Assembly (NCBI GenBank): GCA_900554895.1
Contig: USIX01000055.1
Span: 1 to 13,528, forward strand
Source: an uncultured Megamonas sp.
GTDB taxonomy: Bacteria > Bacillota > Negativicutes > Selenomonadales > Selenomonadaceae
Reading direction: 5' to 3'
DNA: 13,528 nt
Shown one piece after another: positions 7,719-13,528 of this stretch (positions are counted from its first letter, which is position 1; every line of letters starts with the position of its first letter). The notes under the pieces were generated by a model. The model made no database searches. It worked only from the letters and a program-made list of their open reading frames with translations, and was not told the origin of the DNA. The position numbers and the translations under genes are program-made.

Positions 7719-7809
7719 GGACTATCAAGTCCTTATATAGCTAAAGAAATCTACAAAAAATTCTTCTTTAGCTATATAAGGATTTGATAAGTTGTGATAT
7801 AATCCTTAT
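7715..7809. repeat. Very strong inverted repeat with nested alternative stems between mazG and hup
   Basis: Bases 7723-7748 pair with 7764-7789 over 26 bp (one G-U), with a 15-base loop. The core of the left arm is TCCTTATATAGCTAAAGAA. Two shorter stems compete with it: 7715-7723 with 7728-7736 (9 bp, containing the mazG stop codon), and ATAAGGATT (7776-7784) with AATCCTTAT (7801-7809). TCCTTATGTAG at 7803-7813 is a third, direct copy of part of the arm. No T-run follows the main stem, so it is not an ordinary terminator. It may be an mRNA 3' processing or stability element, an attenuator, or a miniature repeat insertion. Confidence 0.75.
7795..7803 (+). promoter_or_regulatory. Extended -10 promoter of hup
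   Basis: TGATATAAT is a perfect extended -10 (TG-N-TATAAT). The -35 position falls in the right arm of the inverted repeat and has no good match. Transcription would start near 7810, giving a leader of about 114 bases. Confidence 0.6.
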
Positions 7810-7810
7810 G

Positions 7811-7872
7811 TAGAGAGAGCTTGCGCCATAATTTTTTATAAATTATGCTCTCGTTTAGAGGAAATACCTCTT
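7811..7872 (+). promoter_or_regulatory. Structured 5' leader of hup
   Basis: Two hairpins follow the predicted start. GAGAGC (7815-7820) pairs with GCTCTC (7847-7852) and, after a 7-base bulge, ATAATTT (7828-7834) pairs with AAATTAT (7840-7846). Then AGAGG (7857-7861) pairs with CCTCT (7867-7871). Neither traps the ribosome site at 7908-7915. I recognise no known riboswitch; a stabilising or autoregulatory leader is possible. Confidence 0.4.
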
Positions 7873-7923
7873 TAGCGGCGAATAATATTAAATCTGATAA
7901 TTATTTTAAAGGAGGCTATCTTC

Positions 7924-8199
7924 GTGAATAAATCCGAATTAGTAGCAAGTGTTGCTGAAGTAGCAGAATTAACAAAAAAAGATGCAGAAAAAGCTGTTAA
8001 CGCTGTTTTTGCAAGCGTACAAAAAGCTCTCGTTGAAAACGACAAAGTACAAATTATTGGTTTCGGTACTTTTGAAGTTAGAACTCGTGCAGCTCGTAAA
8101 GGTCGCAATCCGCAGACTGGCGAAACAATCGAAATTCCTGAATCCAAAAATCCGGTTTTCAAAGCCGGCAAAGCTTTAAAAGACGCTGTAAATCAGTAA
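7924..8199 (+). CDS. hup: DNA-binding protein HU
   Basis: HU is a small dimeric histone-like protein that bends DNA and compacts the nucleoid. The 91-residue product has the standard length and the signature [19 protein letters not shown] (46-64), with the intercalating proline at 63 at the tip of the beta arm. Translation starts with GTG (7924) behind AAAGGAGG (7908-7915, 8-base spacing); this is the only start giving the conserved MNKSELV N-terminus. It has its own predicted promoter and leader and a strong terminator, so it is probably transcribed mainly alone, with some readthrough from mazG. IHF is excluded by overall similarity to HU and the single-gene context. Confidence 0.96.
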   Translation: MNKSELVASVAEVAELTKKDAEKAVNAVFASVQKALVENDKVQIIGFGTFEVRTRAARKGRNPQTGETIEIPESKNPVFKAGKALKDAVNQ

Positions 8200-8220
8200 T
8201 TCTTAGCGAATTAATCCGCC

Positions 8221-8260
8221 AAAGAACCGAGTTCGATAAAAAGAATTCGGTTCTTTTTTA
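8221..8260 (+). terminator. Intrinsic terminator of hup
   Basis: AAAGAACCGAGTTC (8221-8234) pairs with GAATTCGGTTCTTT (8243-8256) over 14 bp with one G-U pair and an 8-base loop, followed by T residues to 8259. Confidence 0.9.
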
Positions 8261-8297
8261 TTATACTTAACGCTAAAAATCGTAAAAGGAAAATACC

Positions 8298-9053
8298 ATG
8301 AAAACTGCAATCATCACCGGCGGTACCTCCGGTATCGGTCTTGCTACAGCAAAAATTTTTCTGCAAAATGGTATCAGCGTAATTTTAATCGGCCGTCATA
8401 AAGATAAATACATTGAAGCACATAAACTTCTCAAACCGTATCTGAAAAAAAATCTGTACTGCGATTTTATTCAGGCTGATATCTCTGTCGCCGCCGACTG
8501 TAAAAAGATAATAGATACCGTTATCGATAAATATCACAAAATAGATATTCTCGTAAACAATGCCGGAATTTATAAAGAAAACGCTATTGAAGATGTAACG
8601 GAAGAGGAATTTGACGAAATTATGAACATCAATTTAAAGGGCACCTATTTTCTCTGTAAATACGCCGTTCCTCATCTCAAGAAAAATCCTTCCAGGGCCG
8701 CCATCGTAAACGTATCTTCCGATGCAGGCATTAACGGCAATTTTTTCTGTTCCGCCTACTGTGCCTCCAAAGGAGCCGTAACGGTCTTCACAAAAGCTCT
8801 GGCACTGGAACTTGCCCCGTATAATATACGTGCCAACTGCGTCTGTCCCGGCGATATAGATACACCGCTGACACGCCGCCAGTTTGCCGGAAATGAAGAA
8901 GAAGGTATAAAAGAAGCCGCCAGTCTCTATCCTGTCGGACGTATCGGCAAACCGGAGGAAGTAGCCGAAGTGATTTATTTTCTCGTCAGTGAAAAAGCCA
9001 GCTTCGTGACCGGCGCAGTCTGGAGCGTAGACGGCGGTATCACCGCATGTTAA
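8298..9053 (+). CDS. Short-chain dehydrogenase/reductase (SDR), FabG-like
   Basis: This is a classical cytosolic NAD(P)(H)-dependent oxidoreductase of 251 residues; the substrate cannot be read from the sequence. The Rossmann motif TGGTSGIG is at 7-14, NNAG at 87-90, and the catalytic set is Asn112, Ser141, Tyr154 and Lys158 (YCASK). PG at 184-185 and the C-terminal FVTGAVWSVDGG are typical of FabG-like SDRs. Arg33 after the second strand (IGR) favours NADP(H), but this is weak. ATG follows AAAAGGA (8284-8290) with 7-base spacing. It stands between two terminators, only 38 bases after the first, and no convincing promoter is visible there. It is not next to fatty-acid genes, so a 3-oxoacyl-ACP reductase role is doubtful; a sugar, steroid or polyol dehydrogenase is equally possible. 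Confidence 0.9.
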   Translation: MKTAIITGGTSGIGLATAKIFLQNGISVILIGRHKDKYIEAHKLLKPYLKKNLYCDFIQADISVAADCKKIIDTVIDKYHKIDILVNNAGIYKENAIEDVTEEEFDEIMNINLKGTYFLCKYAVPHLKKNPSRAAIVNVSSDAGINGNFFCSAYCASKGAVTVFTKALALELAPYNIRANCVCPGDIDTPLTRRQFAGNEEEGIKEAASLYPVGRIGKPEEVAEVIYFLVSEKASFVTGAVWSVDGGITAC

Positions 9054-9149
9054 AACAGGTTATAATTCAGCATAATACTTTTGTTGTATAATCAGATGAA
9101 CATATTATACCGAATACAGACACATCCTGTTTATTTCAAAATTAAACAC

Positions 9150-9189
9150 AAAAGCCTCGGGAATTAGAACTTCCCGAGGCTTTTTATTT
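9150..9189. terminator. Bidirectional intrinsic terminator
   Basis: AAAAGCCTCGGGAA (9150-9163) and TTCCCGAGGCTTTT (9171-9184) form a perfect 14-bp stem with a 7-base loop. T-rich sequence follows on both strands, so it can end the SDR gene from the left and the two-gene minus-strand unit from the right. Confidence 0.92.
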
Positions 9190-9202
9190 ACTCTGTTTAT
9201 TA

Positions 9203-9655
9203 TTATTGTGCTGTCTGTTGTTCAGCATTTTGTGACTGTCCGGCATTCTGCTGCATTATATTCAGACCGATTTCCGATATCTTCGTATCTTTATCAAAAC
9301 CGAATACCATTAATACATGTTCTTCTTTGCTGAAAGAAGCTACATACATTACTCTGTCTTTATCTCCAGCTAATGAACGTTCGAATATATACAGTTTGCT
9401 GTCCTTATAGTCACCGAAATTATTTTTTATATTATTTTTTAAGCCTTCAAAGGTTTTTGCATCCAGTTTAGCTTTTAAACCGTCACTCATATTAACGGCA
9501 AGTTTTTCATACGTAACTTTATCCGTACTGATAGCAGAAATAAATGTATCAACTACTTTTTGTTCTTTATTCAAGTCACTGCTATCGGAAGCCATGCAGA
9601 TACCGGAAAAAGCCATCATCATTACAGCCGTTAAAATCAGAATTAATTTTTTCAT
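9203..9655 (-). CDS. Exported small protein, DUF3887-like
   Basis: The 150-residue product starts MKKLILILTAVMMMAFSG, a clear signal peptide, probably cut after CMA (about residue 22), so it is exported to the periplasm or cell surface. There is no lipobox cysteine in the right context. The mature part, from VVDTFISAIS to ISEIGLN, resembles DUF3887-type domains, whose function is unknown; that assignment is from pattern memory and is tentative. The tail is rich in Gln, Asn and Ala and probably disordered. An upstream in-frame start exists (9688), but AAAGGAGA (9663-9670) with 7-base spacing selects the ATG at 9655. It lies 13 bases after its upstream neighbour, whose stop overlaps this ribosome site, so the two are co-translated. 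Confidence 0.8.
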   Translation of the reverse strand: MKKLILILTAVMMMAFSGICMASDSSDLNKEQKVVDTFISAISTDKVTYEKLAVNMSDGLKAKLDAKTFEGLKNNIKNNFGDYKDSKLYIFERSLAGDKDRVMYVASFSKEEHVLMVFGFDKDTKISEIGLNIMQQNAGQSQNAEQQTAQ

Positions 9656-9668
9656 GTTAAAATCTCCT

Positions 9669-10088
9669 TTACTTACTCCAAACAACATGCATTAAATCGG
9701 AATATTCATCCTGTATCTGTTTTATTATATTATTTAAAACAGCGATTATAACTTCGCTTTCATCTTCATCTTTACCCATGATACAGCTATCTAAAATCAA
9801 GTTATTCTGTTCCGTTAAATAAAATTTATAGGATTTATATTTAGCGTTTAATTTATTCAGATAACTTACCACCTCAGTTGTATTTTCCACACTCGATACA
9901 AGCTGAATACGTATCATACGGTAAATACTGTCATCCAAAATTATCGCCATAGGAATTTCCTGCCCTTTAATCACAATGCGGGAACGGAACATTACAGTAT
10001 GGAATTCATCACTGAATTCTTCATGATTAAATCCTGTAATATTATTTGCTGTCAAATATTCCTGAAATTTAGCAGCCTTATTATTCAT
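9669..10088 (-). CDS. YbjN-like small cytosolic protein
   Basis: The 139-residue protein has no signal peptide or membrane segment. Its layout (short N-terminal helix, strands around VMFRSRIVI and MAIILDD, then EVVSYLNKLNAKYKSYKFYL, and a C-terminal helix IIAVLNNIIKQIQDEY) resembles the YbjN/type III secretion chaperone-like fold. In that group proteins often bind partners, but the function here is unknown. The ATG at 10088 is preferred over an upstream TTG at 10094, because GGAAGG (near 10097-10102) is 8 bases from the ATG but only 2 from the TTG. It is the first gene of a two-gene unit with the exported DUF3887-like protein, which hints that the two may act together. Confidence 0.75.
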   Translation of the reverse strand: MNNKAAKFQEYLTANNITGFNHEEFSDEFHTVMFRSRIVIKGQEIPMAIILDDSIYRMIRIQLVSSVENTTEVVSYLNKLNAKYKSYKFYLTEQNNLILDSCIMGKDEDESEVIIAVLNNIIKQIQDEYSDLMHVVWSK

Positions 10089-10162
10089 AATCAATACCTT
10101 CCTTTTTAAATGTAGTACGATAAAGAAGATATACGGCCTACCCTCTTTAACATAGATATAAC

Positions 10163-10191
10163 ATTCTACATAATTTTATATTTTCCTTCAA
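10163..10191 (-). promoter_or_regulatory. Predicted promoter of the YbjN-like/DUF3887-like unit
   Basis: On the minus strand TTGAAG (10186-10191) and TAGAAT (10163-10168) are 17 bases apart, matching 4 of 6 and 5 of 6. The leader to the ATG at 10088 would be about 70 bases. Confidence 0.5.
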
Positions 10192-10216
10192 AAAACCAAA
10201 TTATTTTACTCTGAAA

Positions 10217-10248
10217 ACAAAGAAGGAGCTGTTTTGCTCCTTCTTTGT
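10217..10248 (-). terminator. Terminator of the autotransporter gene
   Basis: A perfect 13-bp stem (10217-10229 with 10236-10248, ACAAAGAAGGAGC in the left arm) with a 6-base loop lies 10 bases beyond the autotransporter stop. On the minus strand the stem is followed by TTTTC, a short T-run. It separates the autotransporter from the two genes to its left. Confidence 0.8.
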
Positions 10249-10258
10249 AAATAAATTT

Positions 10259-13200
10259 TTAAAGCGCCCACTGAACTCCGCCGTTAATCTGGTACGAGTT
10301 GTCATTGTCGTTGCCGAATACTTTCTCCACATCGAGGAAAGCATACGAATGGTCGCTGAGCATGGTGCTGAAGCCGAGCCCTACCGTATACCATGTTCCG
10401 TCATTATCGTAGCCGATTGTTCTTGCTATACCGTCCGTAGTTTTATCTCTTACGATAATATCCTGGTCGCCCAGGAATTCATGCAATACATCCGCTTTTA
10501 TATAGAATGTGGATTTTCTGTCACTGCCGAAATCCTTACCGAGACGGAAACCTGCTCTGGCAATAAGGCTGTCAATTCCGTCTACGGAAACATCCGTTCC
10601 CTGGCTCGTCGTGTAGTCTGCTCCCGTTACGCGCGCATACTGCATTTGCAGCTGCGGTTCAATATACCATTTATCCTTATTGTTTTCCGGATTTTCCTTA
10701 TCTTCATTCAGGATATCTTTATAGCCCCATTCAGCACTGAGCGAATATACATTATTGTTATATTCACCGCTTACTTTTTCACCGCGAGTTTTCGTATAGA
10801 GGTCGAAACTGTTTTCAAGGTGTCCCCATTTTACTACATAATCGGTGTAGTGGCCTTTGTTGCCGAACCATGTATCATAAAACCATATGCCTTTACGGTT
10901 CGTCTCACCGCTGCCGGCAATATCATCATAACTTGTATTGCCGTTCATATAATCAATAGCAATACCGCGTCTGTGATAACCGTTTTTATCCTTGCTGTCA
11001 GATTTCCTATCATAACCTATTTCATACATATTGGTGGATATCTTAAACGCTTTATCTTTATCCGTTTCATCATGACGCATTCTTACCCATAAGCCTTCAT
11101 TACCGTTTATATAATGAGATTCACCCATTCGCTTGCTCAATCTGTCCATATATACGGCCTGGCTGTAATTCGCCTTGCTCATATTCAGTATCGTATTGCC
11201 GACATTTGATAATTCTCTGTTTTCCACTGCAGAAATCTTATAATCCAGAATTTCACTGTCGTTTTGTCCGCTACTTTCCAAAAAGTTCCCAACTGCTTCA
11301 TTTCCCGGACGATATTGACCGAAACTGCCGTCAGCATGGTTTTTATCGTTATTATAATCGTTGTTCTCCGCATTATTTAAATACTTATCTGTATTTATTA
11401 CATATTTGACATCGTATGCGCCTTTATCGTATGCTACAACATTTTTAAAAATAATATTCGAACCGGCTCCGACCGTAGCAAAACGCAAACCTGTCTTTCC
11501 CAATTCCTGGTTAGTCAAAACATTGGTCAGAACTATATTATATACACCGGTTGCTTTTTTCAAATACAACATGTCGCTTAGGTTTCTGTTATCTTTCAAA
11601 CTCATTACAAAATTGCCGTCGCCACTTAAATTTTCTATCAGCAGCGCATGCGGCGTATTTCTTTCATCCGTATTGGCACTGACCAGATTGACTATGCTGT
11701 TTTCCTTCAAATTCAGCTGCGATACCCATGACTGTCCCGCAACATTCCATTGTGAATTTTTTCCCAGCGTAAGATTTATATTCCCGCCCGATATGATTTT
11801 GTCGCTGTATTCCGGTTTGAACATTTCTCCACCGTGGCTCAAATTGACTGCAGCGTCGCTGTAATCGTCAATGCGTCCCGTCAAAAAGCTGTTGTCGCCC
11901 GTATCGATATTGATACTGCCGCCGTTTGCTGCCAGTATGTTGCTTTGCATATTTATATCAGCTCCGTTTTGCGGCGTTATATTTATATAACCGTTTTTAC
12001 CGGCTGTAATATCTCCAATAATTTTACTGCCACTGCCAAAATTCAAATTCAGTAATGCCTTTTGTTTTTCTTCATTCGGATTTACCGTACCGGCTGCCAA
12101 TGCAATCTGTTTACTGTTTACCGACCAATCATCCGTTGCATACAAATCAGACCGTCCCTGTATATTGACGCTTCCTTCACTAACCCAGACCAGTCGGCTC
12201 TGTTTTTGTCGGTCATTTAAAGTACGCATTATATAATTTCCGTGCTGTTCATCTGCTCCGATATTAATAACCGCTCCATCACCTGCATATATCGCTGAAA
12301 CAGCATTACTGTTATTCATATCGATATCGTTTGTATTGTTGCCGTTAATATTAATGATTATATAATTGTTACCACTGTCTTTTACATTACCCGCCCCGAA
12401 AAAATTTCCGATATTTACGACCGTTCCCTTATCCTTTGCATAAACCAATCCGTCAATGTTATTCTGCCTACCTATAATATCGACGCTGCTGCCGCCTGTA
12501 GCATCCACAGCTATTCCTTTTTGCGAAATGATACTATTGTTTTCCGCTTTAAGCCGTATCTTTGTATTATCCGCCAGAATACCGGCTCCGTCCGTCACGT
12601 TAATAATATTTCTGCCGCTTGGCGCGTTTAACATTATATCTGAATTATAATATCCACTTATACCAAAATATATACCGTTTAATACATTACTGCCATTTAA
12701 TGCCGTTAAATCAATTCTTCCATTCGTCCAGCTTACAATTGCATTATTGGCTGCAATAATATTGTCATTACCTGCAATCAAATCCACCTGAGATTGTTCA
12801 TCTGCCGATATTCCTACAAAATCAGCATTTATCATATTTGAATTTCCTGCTTTTAAAGAAACAGACGCTTTGTCCCTAACCTCTATTCCTCCAGAAGTAT
12901 CCTGCCTTATACCCTTTATATTCACATTATTCGATTTTTTGACATCAATTTTTATTATAGAACCCTCTTCTGCCTCTATTCCTGTGGAATTATCCGTATT
13001 ATTGATATTCATCTGGAGATTCGTTCCGTTTATATTAATTACACTTAATCCGTCTGCATATATACCGTTGAATTTACTGTTTCTTCTGTTTCCCTTATTG
13101 TCTATTTCCAGGTTCTGCATCGTCAAATCAATATTGCTGTCCAGGGCTTGAATACCGTAATATCCATTATTTACCGATATCTTTAAGTCATCATCGTATA

Positions 13201-13324
13201 TGTGAGCAAAATTTCCATTAATACCCGTGCTTGACGTCGTCTGGGCAAATCCTGTATTGGTTATTCCCAAAAATAAACTAAGGATAATTATTCTTTCCAT
13301 TTTCTTTTTTTGCACTAAAGTCAT
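10259..13324 (-). CDS. Type Va autotransporter, beta-helical passenger
   Basis: This 1021-residue protein exports its own N-terminal part across the outer membrane. A signal peptide with a basic start (KKKMER), the hydrophobic IIILSLFLGI and probable cleavage after GFA (about residue 27) sends it through Sec. Residues about 30-690 are rich in Asn, Gly, Ile and Asp with irregular strand-turn repeats such as INGNN and GSINI, as in right-handed beta-helix passengers. A linker helix precedes EGLWVRMRH at 743, the start of a barrel of about 279 residues that ends in alternating polar/apolar strands (last strand YQINGGVQWAL). Passenger function (adhesion, aggregation or enzyme) cannot be read; no protease motif was seen. 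ATG 13324 has only a purine-rich run touching it; GTG at 13315 or ATG at 13300 are possible starts and keep the signal peptide. It has its own terminator. Confidence 0.92.
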   Translation of the reverse strand: MTLVQKKKMERIIILSLFLGITNTGFAQTTSSTGINGNFAHIYDDDLKISVNNGYYGIQALDSNIDLTMQNLEIDNKGNRRNSKFNGIYADGLSVININGTNLQMNINNTDNSTGIEAEEGSIIKIDVKKSNNVNIKGIRQDTSGGIEVRDKASVSLKAGNSNMINADFVGISADEQSQVDLIAGNDNIIAANNAIVSWTNGRIDLTALNGSNVLNGIYFGISGYYNSDIMLNAPSGRNIINVTDGAGILADNTKIRLKAENNSIISQKGIAVDATGGSSVDIIGRQNNIDGLVYAKDKGTVVNIGNFFGAGNVKDSGNNYIIININGNNTNDIDMNNSNAVSAIYAGDGAVINIGADEQHGNYIMRTLNDRQKQSRLVWVSEGSVNIQGRSDLYATDDWSVNSKQIALAAGTVNPNEEKQKALLNLNFGSGSKIIGDITAGKNGYINITPQNGADINMQSNILAANGGSINIDTGDNSFLTGRIDDYSDAAVNLSHGGEMFKPEYSDKIISGGNINLTLGKNSQWNVAGQSWVSQLNLKENSIVNLVSANTDERNTPHALLIENLSGDGNFVMSLKDNRNLSDMLYLKKATGVYNIVLTNVLTNQELGKTGLRFATVGAGSNIIFKNVVAYDKGAYDVKYVINTDKYLNNAENNDYNNDKNHADGSFGQYRPGNEAVGNFLESSGQNDSEILDYKISAVENRELSNVGNTILNMSKANYSQAVYMDRLSKRMGESHYINGNEGLWVRMRHDETDKDKAFKISTNMYEIGYDRKSDSKDKNGYHRRGIAIDYMNGNTSYDDIAGSGETNRKGIWFYDTWFGNKGHYTDYVVKWGHLENSFDLYTKTRGEKVSGEYNNNVYSLSAEWGYKDILNEDKENPENNKDKWYIEPQLQMQYARVTGADYTTSQGTDVSVDGIDSLIARAGFRLGKDFGSDRKSTFYIKADVLHEFLGDQDIIVRDKTTDGIARTIGYDNDGTWYTVGLGFSTMLSDHSYAFLDVEKVFGNDNDNSYQINGGVQWAL

Positions 13325-13423
13325 CTCTTTCTTTTTGATATTTATATCTGAAATACTTATTTACTATGTATATAATAAAGAAAATTCACAAGAACAATTA
13401 TCCCTATATTTTTTATATAATTT

Positions 13424-13439
13424 TTAAATACGTATTTAA
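13424..13439. promoter_or_regulatory. 16-bp perfect palindrome upstream of the autotransporter
   Basis: TTAAATACGTATTTAA is a perfect palindrome about 100 bases before the autotransporter start, in very AT-rich DNA. It could be an operator for a dimeric regulator. No regulator is known for it and no clear promoter pair is visible between it and the gene, although TATAAT-like hexamers abound. Confidence 0.35.
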
Positions 13440-13528
13440 TCAATTATATTTATTATAGTATATTTTTATATGATTCGGCGCAAACGCTTTGGCGGCTTCG
13501 GCGGACAGCATACGGTCTTGTTTATCAG
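13440..13528 (-). CDS. Possible C-terminal end of a further minus-strand gene (partial)
   Basis: From the right edge a frame reads 28 codons to TGA (13440-13442), including MLSAEAAKAFAPNH near its middle. The composition changes sharply near 13470 from AT-rich spacer to GC-rich, codon-like sequence, which supports coding. The piece is too short to identify. If real, its stop is about 115 bases ahead of the autotransporter start, on the same strand, and no terminator is visible between them. Confidence 0.4.
   Translation of the reverse strand, partial: DKQDRMLSAEAAKAFAPNHIKIYYNKYN

Noticed and set aside
10349..11092. Plus-strand open frame of 247 codons opposite the autotransporter barrel
   Set aside because: It mirrors the barrel coding sequence and has no ribosome site or recognisable domain.
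13470..13528. Plus-strand ORF starting at ATG 13470 (MIRRKRFGGFGGQHT)
   Set aside because: It has no ribosome site and lies opposite a minus-strand frame that looks more protein-like; the piece is too short to decide firmly.
1..13528. CRISPR array, tRNA, rRNA or transposase genes
   Set aside because: No regularly spaced direct repeats, cloverleaf-like sequences, rRNA signatures or transposase-like frames were seen on either strand.

Overview
The window looks like a chromosomal segment of a diderm Firmicute of the class Negativicutes (Selenomonas/Megamonas type). Most genes are of Firmicute type: PyrK/PyrD-B, a trehalose PTS, a YabN/MazG fusion next to a histone-like HU gene, strong AAAGGAGG ribosome binding sites and TTGACA/TATAAT-like promoters. 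The long gene at the right encodes a classical type Va autotransporter with a C-terminal outer-membrane barrel, so the cell has an outer membrane. The genus is an inference; no rRNA is present.

Layout. 1-215: non-coding, with a 53-bp palindromic element and a CTTTG/CAAAG hairpin. 216-1886 (minus): pyrK-pyrD, the two subunits of NAD-dependent dihydroorotate dehydrogenase, abutting and with their own promoter. 1887-2122: divergent promoter region; on the plus side is a near-consensus promoter with two TreR-like operators. 2123-4081 (plus): treP, a trehalose EIIBCA permease interrupted by an in-frame TAG at 3128-3130. 4082-4479: repeat-rich spacer with a second, inverted copy of the 53-bp element and a 15-bp hairpin just before treC. 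4480-6144: treC, phospho-trehalase. 6145-6254: a strong promoter starting at the base after the treC stop, followed within about 60 bases by an intrinsic terminator, ahead of mazG. 6255-7718: YabN-like methylase-MazG fusion. 7719-7923: a very strong inverted repeat, an extended -10 promoter and a structured leader for hup. 7924-8199: HU, then a terminator. 8298-9053: SDR oxidoreductase, then a bidirectional terminator. 9203-10088 (minus): two small genes, a YbjN-like cytosolic protein and an exported DUF3887-like protein. 10259-13324 (minus): a 1021-residue autotransporter. At the right edge the last 28 codons of another minus-strand ORF may be present.

How the genes work together. TreP would import trehalose as trehalose-6-phosphate and TreC would split it to glucose and glucose-6-phosphate; the operators suggest induction by a TreR-type GntR repressor not encoded here. 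If the TAG is real, the transporter is broken after about half its length while treC stays intact. PyrK passes electrons from PyrD to NAD. MazG (nucleotide house-cleaning) and HU (nucleoid) are a conserved neighbour pair. The autotransporter and the two small genes appear to be separate transcription units.

I did not find a mobile element with a transposase, a CRISPR array, a tRNA or an rRNA. The most unusual signals are the treP nonsense codon, the paired palindromic repeats, the promoter-plus-terminator ahead of mazG and the 26-bp inverted repeat between mazG and hup.
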